From Guyanagaster necrorhizus (taxonomy: Eukaryota > Basidiomycota > Agaricomycetes > Agaricales > Physalacriaceae), in contig NW_025064919.1 of assembly GCF_019112545.1 (NCBI RefSeq), positions 27,892 through 75,030 on the forward strand: a stretch of 47,139 nucleotides of DNA, in the 5' to 3' direction. Every line of letters begins with the position of its first letter. The first letter of the stretch is position 1. Positions 32,398 to 43,019 of the stretch are shown here, one piece after another. The position numbers were made by a program, and so were the translations under genes. The notes beneath the pieces are model-generated. The model worked only from the letters and a program-made list of their open reading frames with translations. It had not been told where the DNA came from and made no database searches.

Positions 32398-33340
32398 TTC
32401 CCAGCCTCGGCCCATTATTCTATTTTGTTCTGTTCTATCAATGTCTTGCTGGCAAGCCGGGGTTCCCCAGGGGGCGGGGGGGAAGTTACGGTCCTATACC
32501 GACCCCTCAGGGAGGGGTGTTTTGATATGGTAATATATTGTTACTTACCTTATCACATGCGTAATCACACGCCTGGTGCACAGTAATCAGAACGTCGACG
32601 TGCGAAACCGTTGGCCTTCAAGTGGCAGGATTTATTCATTCAGGGCAGACGATACATGATGCGGTAATTCCCTGTTCATGCATTTGCCAAAGAATGGGAA
32701 TATAACCGCATAGTGAGTTCGGCGAATTTATAGGATCTGGCCTGGGAGCACCAAATGAATAATATGACTCTCCGCAATATTCACCCCAAAAAAATTCTTA
32801 CACAATTGCTGAACATCCCAATGGGTTGCATAGAATGGGAAACACATTCAGAACAGACCGCACTTTTTGCTCGCCCCAGCCGTGGAGCGAGCAACGTTTT
32901 GGTCGTAGAAGTGGAGATGCCAACCGAGGCCCGAGTTTTGACCGGAATAGAGAATGCGTGGTAGAGAGTCAGACAAACCGTTCCCTGAGAATGGAGCATA
33001 ATGACTCGCAATCTGAGCTTTACAGAAATGTACAAATCAGCAAAGGCATAGCACGTATCTGCATTTAAAGATGATTTCTGTTCGCCGAAAGGATGATTTG
33101 ATCCTTGCATAGGTGTCGCCCTTCGCACTGGATCGTGGAAATTCCAAGTACTTCGGAGAGGCAACGAGTGGTTACGAAGGGCTCGTACCAAGTGCATCAT
33201 AGGACGGTAAATTAATATACGGGGGACGTAAGATCAAAATAGTCCGTAGATATCTGTACCATAGAATGAATCGGGTGTATCCTCCAGCCTATCATAACAA
33301 AAAATGTCAACAGGCGCAAGGAGCATTAACATTTCGTCGC
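32398..33340 (+). repeat. tRNA-headed repeat, copy A2, containing one arm of a 684-bp inverted repeat
   Basis: After the tRNA relic, positions 32647-33330 are the reverse complement of 39249-39932 with no mismatch noticed. The identity includes a 139-aa open frame on the minus strand (32781-33200). Unlike A1 and B, the sequence past 33330 leads into the small gene at 33341-33735, so the copies differ in what they carry. Confidence 0.9.
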
Positions 33341-33735
33341 TTACGTCGGCACATCCCCTCCAAAGCCGAGATCAAAGTGGCATATAGACTGCAGGTACTC
33401 CCAGTCTTCCAAAGTCAAAGGCGGCTCGGACTCGCTCGGTATGTCGTCAAACACCGGCGTCGGTGCGTATCCCTCGTAAAAGGCTCTGAGAACACTATCA
33501 GAGCTATGCAGCGTATCACGTCAGAACACGGAGGAATCGACCTGATATCAGCCATAGCCTCTTCGTAGCTATCTTGGTAATTCCCTTCGTGTGAAAACAG
33601 ACAGACGCCGTCAAGCGTCATTTCAAGGATTACGCTAAGTAGGCGAGATGGTCAAAGTAATGCGTTCAAAGAATTCGATGGTCACAGTGATACTCACTTT
33701 TCGCTCAAGTCGGCAGGAGTGTAATAGACGTCCAT
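33341..33735 (-). CDS. Novel 91-aa acidic protein, intact member of a dispersed small-gene family
   Basis: Exons 33698-33735, 33542-33634 and 33341-33485 join in frame through GT-AG introns of 63 nt (GTGAGT-TTAG) and 56 nt (GTCGAT-TCAG). The protein starts MDVYYTPADLSENVILEMTL, contains EGNYQDSYEEAMADIRAFYE, a Pro/Glu-rich middle (TPVFDDIPSESEPPLTLEDW) and ends FGGDVPT. It is acidic, soluble, with no signal peptide. I do not recognise a domain. The gene lies at the end of repeat A2. A near-complete but broken copy sits at 20447-20845, and older relics at 1110-1620, 4027-4385 and 4785-4935. Conservation of splice sites among these supports the exon model. Whether it is still expressed is unknown. 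Confidence 0.65.
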
Positions 33736-33770
33736 GGTGGCGAGTAACCTGTAAAGCTAAGGCATGTGCG

Positions 33771-33780
33771 CTTTATAAAG
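33771..33780 (-). promoter_or_regulatory. TATA-like box of the small gene
   Basis: CTTTATAAAG lies 36 nt upstream of the start codon at 33735. The word TTTATAAAG is also kept in the decayed copy at about 20889-20897, at a similar distance. Confidence 0.5.
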
Positions 33781-33789
33781 ACCAATCGC

Positions 33790-34616
33790 CTTGTTGCGAG
33801 TCGCCATTGGCATCATCACCAGCATGAATAAACACAATCCCTGCCACTTGACTCGGTGACCTCGCTGATGGCATCGTGATAAAAAGGCTCCAAAGACAAT
33901 ATCCAGCCTTCTTCAGCAGGACAGGTCAATGAATGTGACAGTACCCTGACTCGGAAAACAAAAGAGAAGACATTGATAGTTTGCTTTATTCAAAGATCCG
34001 CTTTGGTCAAGTTCGACGCACCTACCTAGCGAAGCCTGCCGTGAGAGAGAAAAGAGAGCATTTGCCAGCCTAGAGAGAGAGAGAAACAAAAGACGACGCG
34101 TCGTGGGTAGTTGTTGGGGAACAAGAGGCGTCGGAACATTAATTTTGCTGGTTTATTCTGTTATTCATTTGGCGCGCTACTGCCCGCCAATGTTTCTTGA
34201 GGGATATTGTTACCTAGTAGGATTGTGAGTAGTTATACCGACATAATCCCCATTCAAAGCTTCCAGATCCAATTACAGTGCCGCAAAGACCACTATCTTA
34301 GATGCAAAGGAAGGGTCCCACTCAGTTCCTGCCACAGCAGCCGGCCCGACTCACCTAAACCATGGAGGAAAGCATCTAAAATAAGTACGTTGTTATACAT
34401 ATTCTATATATTTTTAACCTCCCCTCCTCCCCTTACTAGGGTATGAAATACGTAAATGAAAACGAATGGACGTTCATGGATACAGGTAAGAACATAACAA
34501 CGTCATAATGGAAGAGAAAAAAAAAAGCAAGTAAATAGCACAAATTTGGAAGCATACGCACGAATAATATCTCTCCCGCATCCTCCTCCTCCAAATAAAA
34601 AAAATACTTGAGCAGA
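33790..34616. other. No gene seen
   Basis: Contains the end of repeat A2 (to about 33870), a GA-rich patch at 34045-34090 and AT-rich DNA before the 591-aa gene end. No exon chain was found. Confidence 0.45.
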
Positions 34617-36501
34617 TCATGCCCTTATCCTCCATCCATCGCCTTTCCGACTGACCTTACCTACCCCTCCAAAGCCCTCTCTTACGACGAGCCATAACCC
34701 CGTACTGCAAACGACATCCTTAATCTCCTCGGCTGTAAACACGAGGCCCGTGGGAGCTATGACAAAACATGACATGGGAAAAAGACAAGCAGAAAGACGA
34801 TGCTTACTGCCTTCACTAACCACCTTTCTCCCACCCCCTTCTCCCACCCCCTCCTCGAGACTGACCACCCTTCTCCTTACGATCCCAACCCGCTCAACCT
34901 CTACGTCTGGTAATGGATACGGCACCTTGAGCATCGCAACCACCTTTGGATGATGCGGTGTCGGCGAGAGCGTCCCAACCTTGACCTTCACAGACCGCGC
35001 CTCTGGCACAGTGCGCGGCGACGGAAAAAAATTCCTATTCGTCGACGTTGGCGTCCTCGGTAGCAACGGGCCAAGGCTTTTCACCTTGACAGTACACGTC
35101 CACGGCGTTTCTGAATCTTCCGGATCACTCTCCTCTCCATCGTCCTCTCCTGTTTTCAATCTTGAAAATCCCTCCGCACTCGTCGCTGACGTCGAGCTTC
35201 CACTCCCCACACTTGTCCGCTTTCTACGGGGCGCGGCGGGTGTATTAGGATTCTTGGCGCGCTTCTTTTTCGGTTTCCCCCGTCGCCATTCAACACGAAC
35301 TTCACTGCCTTCCCCGACTACGATTTGATTTGATCCTCGCAACATGCCTCCGAGTACACTGCCCACGTCCCCCTTGAGCCACCGCCTCACGGTCCAGACA
35401 TACATCGCGGGTCCACGACCATTAAACACCCCTCTTACTGCTGGTGGATAAGCCGAAGACGTGAATAAGGAGACAAGGTTCGGGTAAGTTGCGGGGTTGG
35501 TGGTTGATATCGACAAAAGAGGCTGGATACCGAGTGTTGCCGGAAGGAGGACTTCACGGGGAACGTTAGCTGCTTGTGGTTCCTCCTTCTCTGCCAGTGG
35601 CACGTCGACAGACCTTCGCGGGAAGATGGGTGACGGCGAACGGTGCATCGAGCCGGCAGACAGATTCCGGGTATGCCGTGCTTGCGTTGGCGTCATGTCT
35701 GGCGTGGCAGGTTCCTTGGAATTTCGCTTGAACATCTTGCCGAATAGGTTCTTCCGAGCCTTGTCGCTGGTAGCAGAAGGGGCATGTGAGCCGGCACTTG
35801 ACAGTGAAACAGCGCTCGATGCAGGGCTGGGTCCGGTCGGAGGCATCAAAGCGCCAGCTGATGAACGCGAATCCTGCTGTTTCACCTCCCGGTTGTCGAC
35901 CTTGGACGCTGCCCAAACTTCCACAGGCTCCATCACAGCCAAATCAATCAACTCCATTCCCCTTTTGGCGAATTTAGCAATTTTGGCGTCAGTCCCAGCA
36001 TCGACGACGATGTTCGTCATGACATTGTGAGCCTGCAAGTTGTAGAGAGGGATGATCATGCGCCTCCCGCTCGCGGTGGATGAAACGGAAGAAAAAGAGG
36101 ATGTCGAAGATAGGTTGGACTGGGTGCGGCTCAAGGGAGTTTCAGGAAGGGTATCGTCGATAGACTGCCGGGGGGTAGGCAGACCTGGGGCACGGGTATT
36201 TGGTGGGACAAGCTGGACTTGAAGATTCAGTGGATGGTTAGACTTTGCCGGCGGTGGCCGTACAAAAATAAATGTCTGTAATAAATATAAGCGTCACCAG
36301 TCTTCAAATTGCATAAATAATATAAACACGAACTTCGCTGGCTTTTTTCTCTCTTTCTCTTCTCTCCGTCTTGGATTCGTTTTTAACTGCCTCTTCCTGT
36401 ACATCGTCTTCGTCGTCTTCAATAACAATCGGTTTTGGCGCCGTAGGAGATGAGTTGAGGTGTAGCACAGACGGAAGAAGGGAATTAAGCGAGGAAAACA
36501 T
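34617..36501 (-). CDS. 591-aa protein of unknown function, Ser/Pro-rich centre
   Basis: Exons 36334-36501, 34808-36275 and 34617-34756 (introns GTTCGT-TACAG, 58 nt, and GTAAGC-CATAG, 51 nt) join in frame. The 51-nt intron is a multiple of three, so a retained form would also be open. Features: an acidic patch then a basic patch near the N-terminus (IEDDEDD; ERREREKK), FIFVRPPPAKSNHPLNLQVQ, a conserved-looking block MIIPLYNLQAHNVMTNIVVD, a long Ser/Pro/Arg-rich disordered centre, a basic stretch (RRGKPKKKRAKNP) like a nuclear signal, and a C-terminal VVCSTGLWLVVREGFGGVGK block. An upstream in-frame ATG at 36606 would add a hydrophobic stretch and eight arginines; I prefer MFSSLNSLLP. It lies inside a large inverted repeat. 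Confidence 0.8.
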
Positions 36502-37734
36502 CCCTCGTCGTCGTCGTCGTCTCCGTCTGGATGGTGGTGGTAATGGTGAGAGCGCTACCGAAATTACAAATGAAGCCAAGAACAGCGGTTGTACAAACGG
36601 AAACACGTAAGCGGCTGATGGTTTCCAGACTTGGAAGTCAACTCCGCTCGCCCGATGAAAACATATGTAATCCGGACCCTAACTGCGGAGATTTCGGTCC
36701 TTTTGGTGTGCAGTGATACAGGGAAAAATAGTAGAGCTACCGAGAAATTCTATGCAAGTCTGGTTTCCCTCATGGCTCGATATATTTAAATTTGAATCCA
36801 CGCCGGAAACAAGGAGGATGCGTCATTCGGCTCTGCGTCATCATCTGGTTCTCGGTATTTGAATTTCTGTCAAGGCACGAGTCGCAGGACGGCGCCCAAT
36901 GCAGGGTGCGGCGTAGTGATTGCTATCGTACGATCAGCATATCGGAAGGACCATGGCAATCAAAATAAAGGGAAGAAGTTTTACAATGCCCACCCTATTA
37001 ACTGCGTTTGAACATAACGATCTAGCAAACCCCGACGCGCGGGGCTTCTTTGAAATATATCAGATCAAGATCGGAATTGCTTAGCGTGCCTCATGATCGC
37101 AACGAAGGAGTGGAATTTTAATGTTATCGTTGAACTTTCGGATACTTATCAGCGTTACTATATACCAGGAAGAGATGTCCCAGAACTATGCTGGATACTT
37201 TGCCATTGCCATTGCCAAGACATCAAAATATGATGGTCATCCGAGTTTAGTCCGAGTCCGAGTCCGAGTCCGACGGCTTTTGAAGGATGCAAAGCTGGGT
37301 AATTCTTTTTAGCAAAAGTTGCAAGCCCTTGTGACGCGTGCGTTGGATGATGGAAAGTTATATCATGCCCTCCTTCCCCCGTCCCATAGTAGAAATTAAT
37401 ATATTTCTGTCTTCCCCATCCAAGAACCTAGATGAAGTCCAAGATTTCCAGTTCCCTGTCCAAGCATCGATATAGACTTCAAAATGAAGTCTAAAAGTGC
37501 GAATTTTCCCCTAGAAAGAGGTGGTGTGGGGGAAATATTTAATTTTTCAATCTTTGTCGAAGAAATCAACGACAACGGAGTTGAAACATCCAGATTGAAC
37601 TGAAAACAACATCACGTGATGGCTACATCTCCCATTTAGGTTGGCCAATTGCCTTTTGTGGATCATGCACGACTGCTCAAAATATAACGATAAGGGATGT
37701 CGGAGAACCGCTGCCTCCTTTTGGGGGCATCAAC
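36502..37734. other. No gene seen; short hexamer repeat
   Basis: Promoter side of the 591-aa gene on the left. Only short frames elsewhere. Holds the TCCGAG repeat listed separately. Confidence 0.45.
37241..37275. repeat. TCCGAG hexamer tandem repeat
   Basis: About five imperfect units (CCGAGTTTAG, then TCCGAGTCCGAGTCCGAGTCC). Low complexity, probably of slippage origin. Confidence 0.8.
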
Positions 37735-40436
37735 GGAATGTGTATTCACAAAAAGCGGCGGTGCGGTTTGGGCGACTGAGTCGCTAGAGGTCACATTGTC
37801 AGCTGATATTACGCTAACCACCCACCCCTTCCGACATGCGTCCGGCATAAGGCAATTCTATCGAGGAGGGATATAGAGTTGACATGATGCCTAGTTAGCC
37901 ATTTTTCGCATGCCGCTTGATTCGGAAGAAGACGAGTTCAGCTGATGTATTTTGGTAATGCACCTGGTTCTTATTAGCAACCAATATCAATGTAGCTGTG
38001 GCAAAGACAAGCGGCGCGTATAATTTAGATATGACATGTGACAAGAGCTAATCATACTTGAAGGTGGTAGAAAGGCGCCTTTGCGTTTACATCTTTCTCT
38101 GTCCATGGACACCAATCGCTTCTATACCCCTTGTGAATTCTTATGTAAATCCAGATTCCCTCAGACACATATAAATTTGTGTGCCAAACCTGTACGAAGC
38201 CGAACTTAGCATGATCCTCAAGCTGAGCACCCGCACACACTAAATCTCGCCATGAAACCCTTGATTTTAGAAATTAGAGCGATATTTCGGAAAGGCAAAC
38301 CCAGTCAGGAAAGATGTCCCATTCATCCAGTTCCTCCTGTTTCCAAAGCTTCAAGAAAGCATCTGAGGCACAGTAACTTCGTCCAAAAGGTGCTCCTTTG
38401 CCGGAAAGATATTTTCGCAATATTACCAGCTCCCCAGCTTATATAATGAAGAGACGCCTATTGACGAAGAAGTTAGCAGGAAAAATAGCTGTATCAAACA
38501 AGAACCTAAGCCCTCCAACGGATAGTCCAATTCGAGATCGAAAACATGTAGACATGTCATACGGCTTGTCAGCGCATCGATCCCTCCGAGAGAGCACACG
38601 TGATCAAGACTCAGTAACATCAGGATAAAAAGAATAGAAGGCGAGATCTCATTGGTCAGGGTCGAGAACCATTCGTAAGCATGACAGGAACATATTGTGC
38701 GTCTTTCTGACGGAAAGGGGTTAAGCTGACAACATTCGTGATTACGATGCCGACGGTGGACAAATGATGGACATCAATTCCACCAGATGACCTTTACATG
38801 TAGACTGATAGCCTGACAGTGAGTAAGCAGCCACGACAAAGTTAACCGAACACATAATTGTGACGCGTGTGGACTCGAACGACTCTTAACCATAAAAAGG
38901 GCCGGCGCAAAATTTTTTGACCTGTCGGCTCTCAGTGGCGTGCAAAGAGAAACAGCCTAACACTCAATAGCACAGTGGTAGTAGAAGATCTAATCCATGA
39001 AATATAATAGCGCAAGGACATACCTAACAAAATAATGATTCTTCGTTCCGCAGTTTGGTCTCCTTCCTGCGGAAAAAAATTTGCAGTCACCCTCAAAATC
39101 ATCGTCCAACAGAGATCGTTGTGTCCTTCATCGTAGAAACATGCACCTTACCATCATTCGTCCCTTCTTAGTTCGGGAGAAGAGGCATGGAAATTCTGAC
39201 CCTGCTCTCTGATGCGTTCTCACTAACGGCTAAGTAATTCAGCGAAATTTTAATGCTCCTTGCGCCTGTTGACATTTTTTGTTATGATAGGCTGGAGGAT
39301 ACACCCGATTCATTCTATGGTACAGATATCTACGGACTATTTTGATCTTACGTCCCCCGTATATTAATTTACCGTCCTATGATGCACTTGGTACGAGCCC
39401 TTCGTAACCACTCGTTGCCTCTCCGAAGTACTTGGAATTTCCACGATCCAGTGCGAAGGGCGACACCTATGCAAGGATCAAATCATCCTTTCGGCGAACA
39501 GAAATCATCTTTAAATGCAGATACGTGCTATGCCTTTGCTGATTTGTACATTTCTGTAAAGCTCAGATTGCGAGTCATTATGCTCCATTCTCAGGGAACG
39601 GTTTGTCTGACTCTCTACCACGCATTCTCTATTCCGGTCAAAACTCGGGCCTCGGTTGGCATCTCCACTTCTACGACCAAAACGTTGCTCGCTCCACGGC
39701 TGGGGCGAGCAAAAAGTGCGGTCTGTTCTGAATGTGTTTCCCATTCTATGCAACCCATTGGGATGTTCAGCAATTGTGTAAGAATTTTTTTGGGGTGAAT
39801 ATTGCGGAGAGTCATATTATTCATTTGGTGCTCCCAGGCCAGATCCTATAAATTCGCCGAACTCACTATGCGGTTATATTCCCATTCTTTGGCAAATGCA
39901 TGAACAGGGAATTACCGCATCATGTATCGTCTATTCTGAATAATGAATCCTGCAATTTCAAGGTCAACGGCTTCGCACAGCAAAGAGCCTTCTCTTGTTT
40001 TTTCTTCGTTCTCTCGCTGAGCATTGAGCCCATAATAAGTAAACCGGATATCGAAAATGGAACCTCGAGGAGAATTCACTATCATTAAAAAAAATGCTTG
40101 GATTTCATACGCAGTATGCAATGACTGCCCGCAATTTTCAACTAAATGACCCAAGTTGATTCATGAACCAACATACCTGGTACAGTACCGGGTACCAGCC
40201 AGGATACCGCACGAAACCTGGGTTTCAGACAGGTAAGTCACTGGTAACTTACACTCCCCCCAGTTTCGTGTGCATGCGAAAGGCACGGTGCGCCAGCGGG
40301 ACATTGATTGAACGCAACAAAATCTAATTCAAATCCCTCACATCTCTCTGACTGGGAGTCGAACCCAGCTTTCGCGCGCATACCTTTTCAGAGATATTAT
40401 GACAGGCGCGTGTACTAACCGATATACTATCAGAGA
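37735..40436 (-). repeat. tRNA-headed repeat, copy B
   Basis: Minus-strand sister of A1 over its whole ~2.7 kb, with an intact-looking tRNA-Asp at the head. It keeps many CG dinucleotides at sites where A1 has TG or CA. Positions 39249-39932 form the second arm of the 684-bp inverted repeat. Protein-like traces occur on the minus strand, for example VWHTNLYVSEGIWIYIRIHK and DWCPWTEKDVNAKAPFYHLQ (38052-38190), and LDHVCSLGGIDALTSRMTC (near 38600), but no full gene could be assembled. Confidence 0.85.
40344..40436 (-). tRNA. tRNA-Asp: tRNA-Asp(GTC) with an intron of about 20 nt
   Basis: On the minus strand the acceptor stem TCTCTGA pairs perfectly with TCAGAGA, with discriminator G. The D-stem is GTAT/GTAC with loop ATCGGTTA, the anticodon stem CGCGC/GCGCG, the anticodon GTC at 40401-40403, and the T-arm CTGGG-TTCGACT-CCCAG. 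The intron after position 37 is 19-21 nt, depending on where the GC repeat is cut. It is the head of repeat copy B; three other copies of this tRNA in the window are broken. It could be a working gene or the best-preserved repeat head. Confidence 0.85.
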
Positions 40437-42570
40437 GTGACATAATGTGTCTAATTCTCAAATATATTATAAGGTACAGCTGTTCATTTTTGCCTGCTAT
40501 TAAAATATAGATCTTCATCATCCCCTTGACATCGAGCAGTTAGTTGTGCTGGCTCTTACACAACTCGACACCAGAATATAATGACTTTGGGAAATACAGG
40601 AGTCAAGGTGAATGAGTATTATGATATTCAAAGCATTCACTTTCTGACATGATGACCTTGGCTGACTGGTTAACAAGGAGGTCGAGATATCGAAAATCCC
40701 AGTGTAGAAGTTGAGGGAAGAGCGATAATAGAGATGTTGTCCTCGACGATACTTTCACAATTTGTCAAACTAACCCGACGACCGTTGCTTTCTCAAACGC
40801 AGAATAAGGAGTCTGAAGTGGGATAAATCGGAGATCCAACAGAGTTGACATTGCCTCTGGACATTTCGCATTTCTGAATGTCGTGTTCGATGACAGGTGG
40901 ATATGCATAGAGAGGAGAGGCGGCTCTCGTTCGTTATGCAAAGTGGTGGCAACGAGCGGGACATAACAAAAGGGAAGTGACGATGATGAAGGAAGACATA
41001 TCTGTGCTGGTTACTTTGGTTAGGACATCCGTCATTATTCTCTGTAATAACCTGACGGATTTCATAGTGCAACAAGCGTTATTCCCTGTATCGATAATAA
41101 ATGATGCACTACCTGTTGGATCAAGTCATGTTGTGAGCGGACCTGCCGCATATGTACGTACGCCGGTACGGTGTTACAGGTCAGTGCCATCTCTTTATCT
41201 TTGGGCCAATTTTGAGGTTCTTGATATACCGGGGATGCCTGCAATGGGTATCATTGACAGCCTTACCGCAAGAATGTTACATCTTCTCTTGTCCAATTCC
41301 TCTTCTTGACCTTGTACGGCGTAACATTGCAAATCAATGAAAAATCTCAATGAGTGTCAGCATTTGGCATTTTACATGCTTCCAAAACACGACGTGTTGT
41401 TTCATCCCACGACGTCTCGCATTGTCAGCCACAGCTGGCTGCGGAAATGCCTGCTGATATTGAGGAGAGCTCAATGAAGCTTCAGGCTTTGCAGCAGCCT
41501 AATGCGCCTTCAAGTGATACACTTCCTCTGCTAGGATGACGTGAACCGGCAGTCCTCGAAATTGGAGCTCCCGTCGAATTCTGTGATCTTTGACTTGACG
41601 GAGCCTTGGTGACTCGGACCGGCTTTCTCTGGAGGCGTGTAGTATCACACTATGTTCCTGTTCCAGATGTGGCGATTCCAAGTGTTTAAAGACGGGTGGG
41701 AATGATCTGATTGAAGGGTATGGGATATGTAAACAACGGATAAGGGTGCGAGACTTAGAACCCTCTTTGTTCATCTTTTGGGTAACGAATCTGATCAGTT
41801 TCACTTGGCAGAAGATTCGCAGTCTTGAGACTGTCTAATGCCGCTCTAAGCCAACACTCGTCTGTGCTTCTTTGCTTCTATCATTTTTCTCATTTTAAAT
41901 CACCCGCATAGTATTCCATCGGCGCAATGCATATCCAATCTTACGTGCACTACGAGAGCCACGGGTCTCTCACGTTATAGTCGATTTAGTGCCAGGGCCA
42001 TTGTCCCTTGGCCCCACTGCGTCTCCGAATGTACCTGCCCTTGGACCTGATATAGAGATACTGGCATCAAGATGCCCCTGTCTTGTCTCTCCACTTGTGA
42101 TGATCTGATGAATAGATGCCGGTAAGCTAGGATACAGTGTGCTGTACCGAGCCCTTAGCGCTTCTATGTCATGGGAAATCGGTTAGCCGGACTGTCTGAA
42201 ACCTTTTTCTCTTCCAACCACTTGCTCCTGGTGTGCCTACATATTTTTGGCCAAAACCTATTGAGAATTGACGATAAATCATTCCGTTTAGAAGGCCGAA
42301 GTGTGCGGGCGAATCTCTAACCAGTTTCAACGGCAGTGCAATGGCAGTCAATCAATGATATAATTTTTTGCGTTATATCATGGCAACAACGTCCATCCAG
42401 CTTTATTGTGGGATAACCTCCCTTGACAAAAGGAGTAGAGACGAAGTGTGCGCTGGACCGTACGTGAATCTGGCATCTCCTCCTTGTCACTTAAACATGT
42501 TGACTCTTTCTAGCAAAGAAACATCCAGTCGTACACCTTACCATCGAGAAATCTTGGTCTCTAGAAGTTT
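40437..42570. other. Gene-poor stretch, no gene seen
   Basis: Several frames of 60-110 codons exist (for example 40977-41309 +, 41499-41804 -) but none has a recognisable protein composition or an intron chain. A short protein-like trace, KKHPVVHLTIEKSWSLEVF, lies at 42523-42577 (+) after a TTTCTAG acceptor-like site, next to the broken gene below. Confidence 0.35.
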
Positions 42571-42679
42571 TTGACCCTCCTGTATGCCCATGATTGAAAC
42601 CTATAAATGTTTCCACTTTATCATCATTGATTGGGCTTTCCAGAGGCATTGCTTTGCCTTTCAGTGAGGTTATCTGGCC

Positions 42680-43019
42680 CCTTCCTAGTGATATCGCCTG
42701 CATCACCGTTGACGAGGCAAAAGGCCACTACCTCACTTTCAAGCACGACGGTACTCTCTATGGCAAGTATCCTGTAGATGATGAGCAGCGTCTCGTGACT
42801 GGCTGTGTGTGATGCAATTACGACGATGAAACTCAAGGGCACTACAAATGTTCGTAGAGTTTTTTTCGTTCAAGTTGCTGCTTGACTCAATTTTGGTTCC
42901 AGGTGCCGTTAACATTAAATCTATTGTCACAAATCAAGATGACCACTCTGGCTTTGCTGAATTCAAGGGACCCATGGTCGCGAACATCAGGACCAGTTAT
43001 GCTGGGTCTTGTGTGTAAG
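42680..43019 (+). pseudogene. Broken coding trace of an unidentified gene
   Basis: The frame reads SDIACITVDEAKGHYLTF and KHDGTLYGKYPVDDEQRLVT, meets TGA at about 42809, continues in the same frame with CNYDDETQGHYKC, and then across a GTTCGT-CCAG intron (about 42850-42902) into AVNIKSIVTNQDDHSGFAEF and RTSYAGSCV before TAA. The in-frame TGA could be a decayed CGA. The protein style suggests a small secreted or binding protein, but I cannot name the family. Confidence 0.4.

Noticed and set aside
35497..36030. 177-codon plus-strand frame
   Set aside because: It is the antisense shadow of the 591-aa gene, whose three exons fit in phase.
36499..36606. Upstream ATG at 36606 giving a hydrophobic N-terminus and eight arginines to the 591-aa protein
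   Set aside because: The arginine run comes from a simple CGT/CGA repeat and the added segment does not resemble the rest; the downstream MFSSL start is simpler, though not proven.
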